Shown piece by piece: positions 43,073 through 53,500 of a stretch of 64,000 nt of DNA; the stretch's first letter is position 1; every line of letters begins with the position of its first letter. The DNA is taken from contig JACKHS010000010.1 in the NCBI GenBank assembly GCA_020638875.1, positions 1-64,000 of the forward strand, given 5' to 3'. The notes below the pieces were generated by a model. The model was given only the letters and a program-made list of their open reading frames with translations, searched no databases and was not told where the DNA came from. This DNA comes from Planctomycetota bacterium (lineage in GTDB: Bacteria > Planctomycetota > UBA1135 > GCA-002686595). The translations under genes were made by a program, and so were the position numbers.

Positions 43073-43744
43073 TCAGAGCACGTCTTCGCGGTAGACCCGC
43101 GGCTTGCGCTTGGGGTAGTGGCGGCGGTGCGTCACCAGGCGCCACAGGTCGCGCGGACCGACCACGGTCAGGTAGTCGCGCGCGCCGTCGGCCGTCTCGA
43201 GCGTGAGCCGCCCGGAGACCAGGCCGAGCAGTTGCAGGCGCTCGGGGTCCTCGCGGATGTAGCGGAAGACGCCGGCACCGATCTGGTCCTCGCGACCCGC
43301 GAGGCGCGCCGGCACGTCGAGCAGCAGGCCGAGCACGCGCGGGTCGGAGCGCAGCTCGAGCACCTCGCGCCACTGTCCGCTCTCGTCGCGGCCGATGACC
43401 ACCACGTACTCGCCCGGCGCCGGCTCGTCGAAGAGCAGTGGCACCGCGGGCAGCGCGATCTCGGTTTCGGCGGTGTAGATCGTCCCGCCGACGGGCTCGA
43501 TCACGCTGGGCTCGACCGACGGACCGTCGCCGAACCAGGCCGTGACCTCGACCTCGCCGGCGCGCGCCGTGCGGCCCAGGAAGACCACGCCGTAGTCGGT
43601 CGTGACGCCGAGCTCGCGGCCGCCCACGGTGTCGATCTGGACGACGGGGTCGACCAGGTTGCGGGTGCCGTAGCAGCTCGTGAGGAGCGCGAGGCCGAGC
43701 AGGGCGGGGGCGTGTAGGGCGGAGGGGAGTCGCACCGGGGTCAC
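43073..43744 (-). CDS. lipoprotein, function unknown, coupled to a metallopeptidase gene
   Basis: A protein of 223 residues. The signal sequence has a lipobox (LALLTSCYG). The mature part is mostly beta strands (GRELGVTTDYGVVFLG, EVEVTAWFGDG, PGEYVVVIGRDESG) and ends with a basic Arg/Lys-rich tail (HRRHYPKRKPRVYRE). I do not recognise a family. The start GTG at 43744-43742 overlaps the stop of the DUF1570-like peptidase gene as GTGA, so the two should be made together; a GTG three codons later is an alternative. The product may act as a membrane-bound partner of that peptidase, which is inference. Confidence 0.72.
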   Translation of the reverse strand: MTPVRLPSALHAPALLGLALLTSCYGTRNLVDPVVQIDTVGGRELGVTTDYGVVFLGRTARAGEVEVTAWFGDGPSVEPSVIEPVGGTIYTAETEIALPAVPLLFDEPAPGEYVVVIGRDESGQWREVLELRSDPRVLGLLLDVPARLAGREDQIGAGVFRYIREDPERLQLLGLVSGRLTLETADGARDYLTVVGPRDLWRLVTHRRHYPKRKPRVYREDVL

Positions 43745-45339
43745 TCGAAGCGCTGGTACCAGGACTTGAAGGAGTCGTTCTGCGGATCGAGCTCCATGGC
43801 GAGGCCGGCCTGCGTCTTGGCCTCCTCGTCGGTGTACTTCTCGTCGTCGCCCACGCTGATGCTGAAGCCTCCGCTGGAGAGACTCCCGACCAGGAGGCGC
43901 GAGAGCTCGGCGCGGAAGGCGGCGTTCAGCGGGTCGCGCTTCACGGCCTCGCGCAGGTCCTCGATGCCGGACTTGGGGCCCTTGGTGAAGGCCTTGGCGC
44001 GGCCGCGGTAGGCCCACGCGCGCGGGTCGGTGGCGCCGAGCTCGATGGCGGTGTCGAGGTCGGGGATGGCCTCCTCGAAGTCCCACATCATCACCGAGCG
44101 CAGGCCGCGCTTGAGGCGCGCGTCGCGGCCCTCGATCGGGACGGCCTTCACGAACTCCTTCCACTCCTTCTCGAGCGTCTCGACGTCCTTGGCCTTGATC
44201 GCCTTCAGCAGCAGGTCGCGGATGTCGGCCGGCTCGACCATCATGCCCACGCCGGTGGGGCCCGCCGCGGGCACCGACTTGTACGGGATGCCCTTCTTGC
44301 CCGAGTAGAGGTCCTTGAAGAACTTCTTGAAGCCCTTCTCGTACTTGCCGTCCTTGTAGGTGTTGAGGAAGTACACGAAGGACCAGGCGTGCGCGTACTG
44401 GAAGCCGTCGAAGGAGTCGCGCGAGATGAAGAAGAGGTCCTTCAGCTTGGTGTCGTTGCCCTCCTCGATCGCCTTCTGCACGGTGAGCACGCGGTCGGTC
44501 TGGAGCTGACCCGGCTCGATGTCGATCTTGCCCTTGTCGTCGATGACGATCTTGGCCGAGCCGAAGAAGTCCGCGACGGCCTCGTTGAGCCAGATCTGCG
44601 GCTGGTACTGCTGATCGATCAGGAAGGTCAGGAGGTGCGTGCACTCGTGCAGCGCCACCCAGTCGCTCTGCGCCGGCTCTTCGTAGTTGTGGAAGAAGTT
44701 CAGCGTGTCGTCCGCCGACCAGAAGTAGCCCAGCACGCTGCCGCCGGCGCCGCCGGCGTTGAGCTTGTGGAACTCCTCGCGCGACTTGTAGATGTTCACC
44801 GTCATCTTCTTGCGCTGGTAGGACAGCGTCGGCTTGATGCCGACGCGGTTGTCCATCAGCTTGTAGTACGCCTCGAGCAGGTCACCGTAGTACTCGAGGA
44901 GCTCGGGCGAGCTGTTCGTCTTGATGATGAAGTGCTTCGTCTCCTCGGTCCAGCAGTTGAACCAGTCCGAGTGCTCGGCGAGGAACGCGGTGCGCTCCTG
45001 CGCGTCCTCGAACTCCTTCTTCTTCTCGGTCTCGTAGCGCGACTTGGACATCCACTGGCCGCGGTAGCGCACGAAGCCCTGCTCGAGCTTGTCGCGCTCG
45101 TCGTCGTTCTGCGGCACGTAGTCCGACATGTCGCCTTCCATCTCGATCGAGGCGATGCGCTCGTCGGCGGGGGCGAGGATCTCGCCGTGCTCGAAGATCA
45201 GGCGGTAGTGGTCGCCCTCCTTGCGGGCTTTCTTGACCTCGACGACGCGGCCGTCGTTGGTGATCAGGCGGTCGGCGAGGAGCTCGGGGGCCAGGACGGC
45301 GGCGAGGGGCAAGGCGAGGAGGAGGTGCGGCGCTCTCAC
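43741..45339 (-). CDS. secreted DUF1570-like HExxH protein with TPR tail
   Basis: A protein of 532 residues. A signal peptide (LLLALPLAAVLAPELLA) is followed by a small strand-rich domain that starts RLITNDGRVVEVKKA. A gluzincin-type zinc site is seen at about residue 232: ALHECTHLLTFL (HExxH), with the third ligand Glu in LNEAVADFFGS. A helical TPR-like segment follows (DARLKRGLRSVMMWDFEEA, TDPRAWAYRGRAKAF). The catalytic residues are complete, so peptidase activity is plausible though this family is largely uncharacterised. The start is GTG at 45339-45337. A hairpin at 45374-45409 separates it from the related gene upstream. Confidence 0.82.
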   Translation of the reverse strand: MRAPHLLLALPLAAVLAPELLADRLITNDGRVVEVKKARKEGDHYRLIFEHGEILAPADERIASIEMEGDMSDYVPQNDDERDKLEQGFVRYRGQWMSKSRYETEKKKEFEDAQERTAFLAEHSDWFNCWTEETKHFIIKTNSSPELLEYYGDLLEAYYKLMDNRVGIKPTLSYQRKKMTVNIYKSREEFHKLNAGGAGGSVLGYFWSADDTLNFFHNYEEPAQSDWVALHECTHLLTFLIDQQYQPQIWLNEAVADFFGSAKIVIDDKGKIDIEPGQLQTDRVLTVQKAIEEGNDTKLKDLFFISRDSFDGFQYAHAWSFVYFLNTYKDGKYEKGFKKFFKDLYSGKKGIPYKSVPAAGPTGVGMMVEPADIRDLLLKAIKAKDVETLEKEWKEFVKAVPIEGRDARLKRGLRSVMMWDFEEAIPDLDTAIELGATDPRAWAYRGRAKAFTKGPKSGIEDLREAVKRDPLNAAFRAELSRLLVGSLSSGGFSISVGDDEKYTDEEAKTQAGLAMELDPQNDSFKSWYQRFE

Positions 45340-45373
45340 GGTTCAGCTCGGTGTAGGGGCGTTGCGAGGACGA

Positions 45374-45409
45374 GCGAGCGCCGCCCGGGATCGGCGGGGC
45401 GGCGCTCGC
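45374..45409 (-). terminator. hairpin between two related peptidase genes
   Basis: GCGAGCGCCGCCC at 45374-45386 and GGGCGGCGCTCGC at 45397-45409 pair over 13 bp. It lies past the stop at 45431 and before the start at 45339, so it may be an attenuator or an mRNA stability element. Confidence 0.5.
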
Positions 45410-45430
45410 GCGGGCCAGCAGGGCGGGCGC

Positions 45431-47059
45431 TCAGAGAGTGTAGGCCTTCCAGCACTCTTCCATGGCGTCCCAATCGACGCCCGCGAAGGCGGTGTCGACG
45501 GCCTTGTCGAGGTCCTCGGTCGCGGCCAACGTCTCGAAGTAGACGTTCAGGATGTTGTCCCAGGACGCGTCCCAGCCCGACGCCTTGCCCTTGCCCGTGC
45601 GCAGGAAGTAGATGAAGGACCAGCCCTGCGCGTAGTTCTGGCCCGGGTCGGCGCCGAACTTGTTGTTGCCGTAGTACTCGCTCTGCGTGAAGCGCACGAG
45701 GTCCTTCAGCGGGACGTGTTGGTTGGCCTTGATGGCCTCGCGGATGGTGTCCTTGCGCCACGAGTTCGGCTTCAGGTCGAAGCGCTTGTGCTTGTACTCG
45801 TAGCCGCTGAAGAAGTCGCCCGTGCCCTCGTTGTACCAGGAGTGCGGCGCGATGCTGCCGTACAGGTAGAAGATGTACTGGTGGAAGGCCTCGTGGTTGA
45901 GCACGATCCAGGTGTCGCGCCGCCCGCCGCCGGCCTTGTCGTCGTAGATGACGAGCTCCTCGTGGAACGAGGCCCAGTAGCCGGCCGAGCCGCCCGGGCC
46001 GCCGTACTCGTGGTACTGCGCCGCGTTCTTGAAGACGCGCAGCACGCTGCAGCGGCTGAGCTCGCGCGAGGAGACGTCGGTGGACGTGCGGCCGTCGCCG
46101 ACCTCGATCTCGGGCTCGTCGTCGTCGCCGACGTCCTCACCGCGCTCCTTGCGCTCCTTCTTCTCCTTGGCGGCCTGCAGCTTGATGCGCTCGGCGTCGG
46201 CCCAGGGGTAGAGCTGCTCGTAGACCGCACGGATCGCCTCGATGCGCTCCATCAGCTCCTTGATGAACTCGCGGTCGTCGTTGTCGGTGATGATGAAGTA
46301 GTTCTCGGTCTCGTAGAGCTCCCAGCCGGGCGTGCGCGCGCACTCGGCCTCGAGCTGGCCGCGCTTCTTGGAGCGGGCGGGGGAGTCGCCCTCCTTCGGC
46401 CCCGAGTACTCGGGCTCCTCGATCTCGAGGCGCTTGAACGACTTGGCCATCTTCTCGACGGCCGACTCGTACTTGCGCCACTTCTTGTCGTCCTCGGGGC
46501 CGTTGAAGACCACCGCCACGTCGAGGTCGGGCTCGAGGTGGTAGACCATCGCGTAGACGTGGAACGGCGAGCCGCTCTTGTCCGCCTGGTACAGGAACTC
46601 GGTGGAGGGGACCTTGTCGATCTTCAGGTCCTTCTGCTCCTTCACGCGGTAGCCCTGACCCCACCGGCTCGACTCGAGCCACTCCTTCAGGTCGCCCTGC
46701 GAGCGGTCGCCGAGCTGGATCTCGATCTTCTTGTTGCCCTCCCCGTCGTCCGTCACGCTGACCTCGTCGGTCTTGGGCTTGCGGCGGTCGAACTTGAGGA
46801 CGTAGGCCTCGAGCCAGAGCACGGTCTCCGGCGAGATGTTGATGTACTTGTTGTAGGTCGGCGTGTACTTGCCGATCAGGTTGCCTTCGCCGGGCTGGGG
46901 CGGCGTGAACTCCCAGTCCTTGGGCATCTTGACCTTGAAGCCCAGCGAGACGGCGTCCTCGTAGTAGTCGCCGACCTTGGGGGCCTGGGCCAGGACGAGG
47001 GTGGGCAACGCGAGGGCGAGCGCGAGCGTGAGGCCGAGGAGGCGCAGGGTGCGAATCAT
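45431..47059 (-). CDS. secreted HExxH peptidase-MA-like protein
   Basis: A protein of 542 residues. Signal peptide: TLRLLGLTLALALALPTLVLA. The N-terminal about 200 residues form a PsbP/GTP-like beta domain (DAVSLGFKVKMPKDWEF). The second half has a zinc-peptidase site: IVLNHEAFHQYIFY (HExxH near residue 390) and NEGTGDFFSGYEY with the third ligand Glu. It is not a close copy of the protein at 43741 but shares its plan, so both are probably secreted metallopeptidases. An AGGAGA Shine-Dalgarno sequence lies just before the ATG at 47059-47057. The long charged KEKKERKERGED linker is notable. Confidence 0.82.
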   Translation of the reverse strand: MIRTLRLLGLTLALALALPTLVLAQAPKVGDYYEDAVSLGFKVKMPKDWEFTPPQPGEGNLIGKYTPTYNKYINISPETVLWLEAYVLKFDRRKPKTDEVSVTDDGEGNKKIEIQLGDRSQGDLKEWLESSRWGQGYRVKEQKDLKIDKVPSTEFLYQADKSGSPFHVYAMVYHLEPDLDVAVVFNGPEDDKKWRKYESAVEKMAKSFKRLEIEEPEYSGPKEGDSPARSKKRGQLEAECARTPGWELYETENYFIITDNDDREFIKELMERIEAIRAVYEQLYPWADAERIKLQAAKEKKERKERGEDVGDDDEPEIEVGDGRTSTDVSSRELSRCSVLRVFKNAAQYHEYGGPGGSAGYWASFHEELVIYDDKAGGGRRDTWIVLNHEAFHQYIFYLYGSIAPHSWYNEGTGDFFSGYEYKHKRFDLKPNSWRKDTIREAIKANQHVPLKDLVRFTQSEYYGNNKFGADPGQNYAQGWSFIYFLRTGKGKASGWDASWDNILNVYFETLAATEDLDKAVDTAFAGVDWDAMEECWKAYTL

Positions 47060-47427
47060 CTCTTCTCCTGGAGTCGTCGAGGGCGGGTTGCGAAAGCCGG
47101 GGGATCCGGTGGCGGTCGGAGCGCGCGTGGGGGACTCGCGACCACACCTGCCTTCGTGCGGTGGCTAACGCGCGGGAAGTCGTTTCCTTGGCGTCGGTTC
47201 CGCGTTTTTCGGGCCTGGGTCCATCTGAGCAACTGCCGCGCGGAGCCACAAGGGGCGCGCCGTAACGCCTAGGTCACGCCTGGGCGTGACCCCAGAGCGT
47301 GTACGTTCGCGGTCAAAGCGGGAGAGCGCTTCCCGCGCGGCGCCCACGACGGCAGGATGTACGACGTACGAAGGCTTTCGTGGATGCCCCGGCGCCCCGC
47401 GCGCCCCGACCCCAGCCCCTGCGCCCC
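47060..47427. promoter_or_regulatory. divergent intergenic region of peptidase and beta-sandwich genes
   Basis: The 368 bp separate the minus-strand peptidase operon (start 47059) from the plus-strand gene at 47428. It holds the Shine-Dalgarno sequence of the peptidase gene, a relatively AT-rich patch around 47180-47212, and the perfect palindrome at 47272-47291. No ORF or clear -35/-10 pair could be fixed. Confidence 0.5.
47272..47291. promoter_or_regulatory. perfect 9-bp inverted repeat, operator-like
   Basis: GGTCACGCC and GGCGTGACC are separated by 2 bp (20 bp in all). The size and position between divergent genes suit a dimeric repressor or activator site; a short stem-loop is the alternative. 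Confidence 0.5.
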
Positions 47428-50400
47428 ATGTCCCTGCAGCGCCTGCTCCTCGGCCTCTTCGCCCTCGTCGTCCTGGCGGGCGGCCTGTGGTACGCCTTCG
47501 ACGCCTCCAGCACGCCCTCCGCGCCGCCGGCGCTCGAGCACGGCGCGGCGCTCGAGCCCGAAGCGCCCGCCACGGCGCCGGCCGAGCTCGCCGCCGGGCC
47601 GGCGGGGCCCGCGCGCCCCCGAGGACGCCCGCCGCCAGAGCGAGCCGACCCAGCCCGCCGCGGCCGCGCCGCGCGAGGTCGACGAGCGCCCGGAGCGTCC
47701 GCGCCAGCGCCTGCACGGCCGCGTCGTCGACGAGTTCTCGAACCCTGTGGCCGACGCGCGCGTCGTGCTGGCGACCGGCCTGCCCTTCCCGGGCCTGCGC
47801 GTCGACGAGCTCCCCTCCGGCGGCGGCGCCTTCGTCACGCCGGTCGAGACGCAGACCGACGCGGACGGCGGCTTCGAGCTCGAGCTCGCGCTGCGCGGCG
47901 ACGTCGCCTGCGCCGTGCGCCACGCCGGCTTCGCGCCGCTGCGCTTCGAGCGCACGCTCGAGGCGCGCGACGACGGTTGGCTGGGCGACCTCGTGCTCGA
48001 GCGCGGCGCCGTGCTCGCCGGGCACGTGGTCGACGCCACCGGGCGCGGCGTCGCCGGCGCGACGTTGCACGACACCTCGCGCAGCGGCGGCATGAGCTTC
48101 TCCTTCGCGGGCGGCGCGACGCGGCCGCTGGCGACGACCGACGACGGCGGCGCCTTCCGCGTCGACGAGCTGCCGGCCGGGCCCTTCCGCCTGCGCATCG
48201 ACCACCCCGACCACCCCAGCGCGCTCGCGAGCGGCCACATCGCGCGGCCCGGCGAGGAGCTCGGCGCGCAGCGCTACGTGCTCGAGACCGGCGGCGTGAT
48301 CGAGGGCCGCGTGCTGGGCCTCGAGGTCGGCCGCGCCGGCGAGCTGCTGGTGCGCGCGCAGCCGAGCCAGGCCGAGTTCGGCGACGCGCTGGGCGGCCCC
48401 GCGGCGGTGCGCACCGCGGCGCTCGACGCAGGCGGCCGCTTCGCGCTGCGCGGTCTGCGCCTGGGCGAGACGTACCGCGTGAGCGCGATCGACGCGCCGC
48501 GCGAGGGCTTCCCCGAGCTCTTCGCTGACGCGCGCTCGAGCGTGGCGCTGGCCGAGTGCGGCCGGCGCGACGTCGAGCTCGACCTGCGCGCCACGCCGAC
48601 GCTGCTGCTGAAGGTCGTCGACGCCGAGAGCGGCGAGCCGATCGAGCACTTCCGCCTCGAGGCCGGCGCGCCCTGGCGTCAGCCGCTGCAGGACGCCGAA
48701 GGGCGGGTGAAGAGCGAGTTCCCCGGCGGCGTCGCGCGCTACGCGGACGTGCCGCTGCGCGGCGAGGCGGACACGATCTCGGCGCGCGTGACGGCCGACG
48801 GCTACGTGCCGTGGGAGCGCGAGGACGTCGCGCTCGCGGCCGGCGAGGTCACCGACCTCGGCGAGGTGCGCCTCGAACGCGCGCCGCGCCTCGTCGTGCG
48901 CGTCGTCGACGCGAGCACGCGCGAGCCGGTGCGCGGCGCGCGCGTGCGCGTGCGCGCGGCCGAGAGCGACGACTTCGAGTTCGGCTTCGACGTCGACGAC
49001 GCGCCCGAGGGCTCGCCCTTCGCTCCGCCGAGCGACGGCACCAGCGGCCGCACCGACGCGGACGGGCGCGTCGCGCTCGACCTGGTCACGGAGGGCGAGG
49101 TCGTCGTGACCGCGCGCGCCAAGGGCTTCGCCGAGCGGCGCACCGCGCCGCAGCTGCCGCCGTCCTCGGGCGAGCTCGAGCTCGCGCTCGCGCGCGGCGG
49201 CACGGTCGTCGTGCGCGTGCTCGACCCCGGCGGCCGGCCCGTGGCCGGGGCCGAGGTGCGCCACCACGAACCCGAGGCCGAACCCGGGAGGGTCGTCTTC
49301 GGCGGCCCCGGCGGCAGCAAGACCGACGCCGACGGCACGCTGACCTTCGCCAACCTGGTGCCCGGCCGGCACGCCTTCGAGCTCGTCGAGACGAGCGGCC
49401 CGCGCATGGCCTTCGGCGGCGCGCGCATCCGCATCGGCGGCCTGGGCGGCGACGAGCCGGCCGCGCCCCCCGGCGAGGCGGTCGTCGTGAGCGAGGGCTC
49501 CGAGCACGAGGTCGTGCTGCGCGCCAAGCCGCGCGGCGTGCTCGACGGCGTCGTCAGCGAGGCCGGTCAGCCGCTCGCCGGCGCGCGCGTGAGCTTCGAG
49601 CGCAAGCAGGACGACGGCGGCGGGGCCGCGGGGCTGGCCCTGTTCGGCGGCGACGACGGCTACACCACCAACGGCAAGGGCGAGTACCACGTCGACGGCT
49701 TGACCGTGGGCGAGTACACCGCGCGCATCACGCACCCCACGCGCGCCATGCCGAGCACGTGGGACGTCAGCGTGGCCGAGGGGCCGCAGACCTGCGACTT
49801 CCCGCTCACGATCACGAGCCTCGAGGGGCACGTCGTCGACGACGAGGGCCACGGCGTGGCCGGCGTGGAGGTCCGCGCCGTGCGCGACGGCGGCGCCTCG
49901 CAGCCGGCGCGGATGGGCGCGATGGTCCTCGTGAGCAGCGGCGGCGGCGGGGCGATGACCTTCGGCGTCGGCGACGGCGCCGCGGAGCCGACGCGCACCG
50001 ACGCCGAGGGGTACTACCTCCTGCGCGGCGTCGAGCCCGACGTCGACCTGCACGTCGCGACGAGCTCGCCCGAGCACCAGGACGCGCGCTCCGCGTCGGT
50101 GCGCGTGGCCGCGGGCGAGGCCCTCGGCGGCGTCGACGTGACGGTGCACGGCGCCGGCTCGGTGAACGTGCGCGTGCTCGACGCGGGCGGCGGCGCGCGC
50201 GGCTTCTGCCTCGTGCGCGGCACGTACCTCGAGGAGCTCGAGGAAGGCGACGAGGTCGAGCCCGTCCGCGAGTTCGCCGGCGAGGACGGCACGGCGCACC
50301 TGGCCGGGCTGCGCCCCGGACGCTGGCGCTTCCTCGCCGAGTCGCTCGGCGGCGGGCCGGGCGGCCCCGGCGGGCCGGGCGAGCGCGCCTCCTCGACCCC

Positions 50401-50458
50401 GCTCGAGCTCGAGGTGCGCGCGGGCGAGCCCCAGGAGCTCAGCCTGCAGCTGCCCTGA
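47428..50458 (+). CDS. large anchored beta-sandwich protein (carboxypeptidase-regulatory-like), one frameshift
   Basis: The ATG at 47428 opens with a signal anchor (LLLGLFALVVLAGGLWYAF). The frame changes once near 47600-47640, at a C5 run, and then is open to TGA at 50456-50458; about 1010 residues if repaired. The long ectodomain is a tandem of CarboxypepD_reg/DUF4480-like sandwiches, recognisable by strands such as LHGRVVDEFSNPVADARVVL, AGHVVDATGRGVAGATLHD, VRVLDPGGRPVAGAEVR and LEGHVVDDEGHGVAGVEVR, each with TDADG-type turns. No enzyme motif. It aligns along its length with the next gene, so they are tandem paralogues. It probably acts as an envelope scaffold. Confidence 0.78.
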
Positions 50459-50555
50459 GCGCGCCCGCTCCCCGGCTCGCACCGGATGCGGGACGCTACA
50501 CGACCGTGACTTCCGCTCGGGCCCGCGTGCGGTAGCATCGGGCCTGCTCCAGCTC

Positions 50556-53500
50556 ATGTCCTCGCGTTCCAACTTGCTCCTGCCCGCCCTGGCGCTGCTG
50601 CTCCTGGGCGCGCTGTACCTCTGCACGCGGCTGCTCGACACGGCCGACGCCGGCCACCTCGTGCACGGCGGCGCGGGCGAGGTCGGGACGAGCGAGCCGG
50701 GCGGCCTGCGGCCCGTGGAGAGCGAGGTCTCCGGTAGCGGCGACCGCTCCGGCTCGGGTCGCGTGGAGATCGCCGCGTTGCCCGACGCGCCCCTCGTCGA
50801 TCCCGATGCGGTCGTCGAGGAAGCGCCCAGCGGGCCGCGCCTGTTCGGCACGGTGGTGCGCGCGGGCGGCGTGCCGGTGCCCGGGGCGCGCGTCGTGCTG
50901 CGGCGCTCGCAAGCGTGGCTGTCGGTGCCGGCCGACGTCGAGGAGATGTCGGCGGTGTGGCGGCCGGGTGCGGTGCACGAGGCGACCTGCGACGACGAGG
51001 GCGTGTTCGAGCTCTTCGGCGTCGAACCCGGCGACGTGGCGCTGTCGATCAGCGGCGACGGCCTCGCGCCGCTGCACCGCTTGCGCCTGACCGTGCCCAA
51101 GCACGAGGAGTACGACCTCGGGCGCTTCGAGCTCGAGCTCGGCGTGCGCGTGGCCGGCGTCGTCAACGGACCGCGCGGCGGCGGCGTCGAGGGCGTCACG
51201 GTGGTGCGCGCGGTGTCGCCCGACTCGGGCTCGCTGCGCCTGGACCTGCCCGGGCACGGCGTGCCGGTCGCGACGACCGACGCCGAGGGCAAGTTCGAGG
51301 TCGCCTCGCTGCCGCCCGGCGCGTGGCACCTGATCTTCGATCACCCGGACTACCGCGTGACCGAGCTGAAGGGCCGCACGGAGCCGGCCGGGCAGCGCGA
51401 GAGCGGCCTGTTCGTGTCGCTCGAGCAGGGCCTGTCGATCGAGGGGCGCGTCGAGGGGCTCGACGTCGCCGCCGAGGGCCCGCTGCGCGTCACGGGCCGG
51501 CGCGACCGCGAGCAGGGCGCCGGCGCGGCCGACGCGGTCGAGGGCGCCGAGAAGTTCCGCCCGCGGCACGCGGAGGTGCGCGTCGACGGCAGCTTCGAGC
51601 TCACCGGCCTGGCGCCCGGCCAGCAGTACAAGCTGCGGCTCTACAAGCTGCGCAAGCCCGAGGCCGAGGACCCGCCGAACCTGCCCGAGCGCTGGGTGAC
51701 CGTGACCGGCGTCGAGGACGCGCGACAGCTCGCCGGCGCCAAGGGCGTCGTGCTGGAGTACCGCGCCGAGGCGACGGTGCGGCTGGTGGCGCGCGACGCG
51801 GGGAGCGGCCGCGCGCTCGAGACCTTCACCGTGTCGGTGGACGGCGACTCGCTGTCCGGCGGCGGCGTGCTGGAGGAGGAGGGCAGCGACGCGCCGCGCA
51901 CCGCGTTCCCCGGCGGCGTCGCGCTGTACGCCGGCCTGCGCCCCGGCGCCGACGGCGCGAGCGCCACCGTGCGCGTGCGGGCCGACGGCTACGTCGACTT
52001 CGAGAAGAAGGGCGTCATGCTCAAGCCCGGCGACGAGGTCGACCTCGGCGAGGTGACGCTCGAGCGCGCCAAGCTGGTGAGCGTACGCGTGGTGCGCAAG
52101 GGCACGCAGACGCCCGTCGCGAGCGCGCACGTCGTGCTCGCCAAGAGCACCGACGCCGACGCGCTGGAGCGCTGGACCGGCCAGGAGGAGAAGCGCGCTT
52201 GGGGCGACGCGCGCGTGCGCGACGCGTTCACCGACGCGGAGGGGCGCGCGCGCGTGACGGCGTGGCCCGACGCGATCTGCGTGTTGGCCGCCGGCGCGCC
52301 GGACTACCTCGCCGGCGAGCAGGAGCGCAGCGTCCCGCCGCACGAGGAGGAGGTCGTGATCGAGCTCGAGCGCGGCGGCCGCGTGACCGTGCGCATCGTC
52401 GACGACGAGGCGCGACCCGTGCCGGGCATGTACGTCGAGCACACCGCCGCCGACCGCCGCGACGGCAACGAGTACATGGACTGGGGCTGGGACCCCGGCG
52501 GCAACGTCGAGAACAAGTCCAACGAGGACGGCGTCGTCGTCTTCGCCAACCTCACGGAAGGTCGTCACGAGTTCCAGGCGCTCGAGAAGAAGAACGCCTG
52601 GGGCGGCGGCGGCGAGACCTCCGGGCGCGAGGCCGAGGGCGAGGTCTACCTGGCCAAGGGCGAGGAGAAGGAGCTCGAGCTGCGCGTCGCCGCGCGCGGC
52701 GGCTACGACGCGACGCTGCTCGAGGCGGGCCTGCCGCTCTCCGGCGCCCTCGCGCAGCTCACCTCGCTCGACAGCGACCAGGCCGGCAACGGCTGGTACT
52801 GGGGCGGCGAAGGGCAGGAGGACCCGCGCACGCGCATCTCCGACCACACCGGCCGCGTGCGCTTCCAGGGCCTCAAGGTCGGCCGCTACGACCTGAAGAT
52901 CTCGCACCCCGAGCGGCGCATGTCGATCCACCGCGAGGTGCACGTCACGCGCGAGCCGCGCCCCGAGGTGCTGGACCTCGGCCTCGCCGTGATCGAGGGC
53001 CGCGTGCTCGACCCGCAGGGCGAGCCGATCTCCGGCGTCGACATCCAGGTGCAGGAGATCGGCGACAACGACTGGGACGGCGGCGACTACCGCGTGCGCA
53101 TCAGCGAGGACGCGGAGGGCGACGCGAACTGGGAGTACGAAGAGGTCAAGCCCTGGAGCATCCACACGGGCGAGGACGGCGCCTATCGGCTGCGCGGCGT
53201 GCGCCCGGACGTGAAGCTGCAGGTCGGCCTCAGCGACCGCTACGTCGTCGGCGAGTCGCGCGAGCTGGGGCCGCTCGGGCGCGACGAGTACCGCGCCGGC
53301 GAGGACTTCACGCTCGAGCGCGCCGGCGCGGTGCGCGTCGACTTCTCGGGGCTCGTCAACGACAACCGCCGCCGCACCCAGGTGCAGCTCGTGCGCGACG
53401 TGCCGCAGGGCGAGGGCGTCGAGCCCCGGCGCGAACAGCACCGCACGAGCGTGCGCCCCTGGCGTCCGCGCGCGGACTTCTCCTCGGTGCGCGCCGGCAC

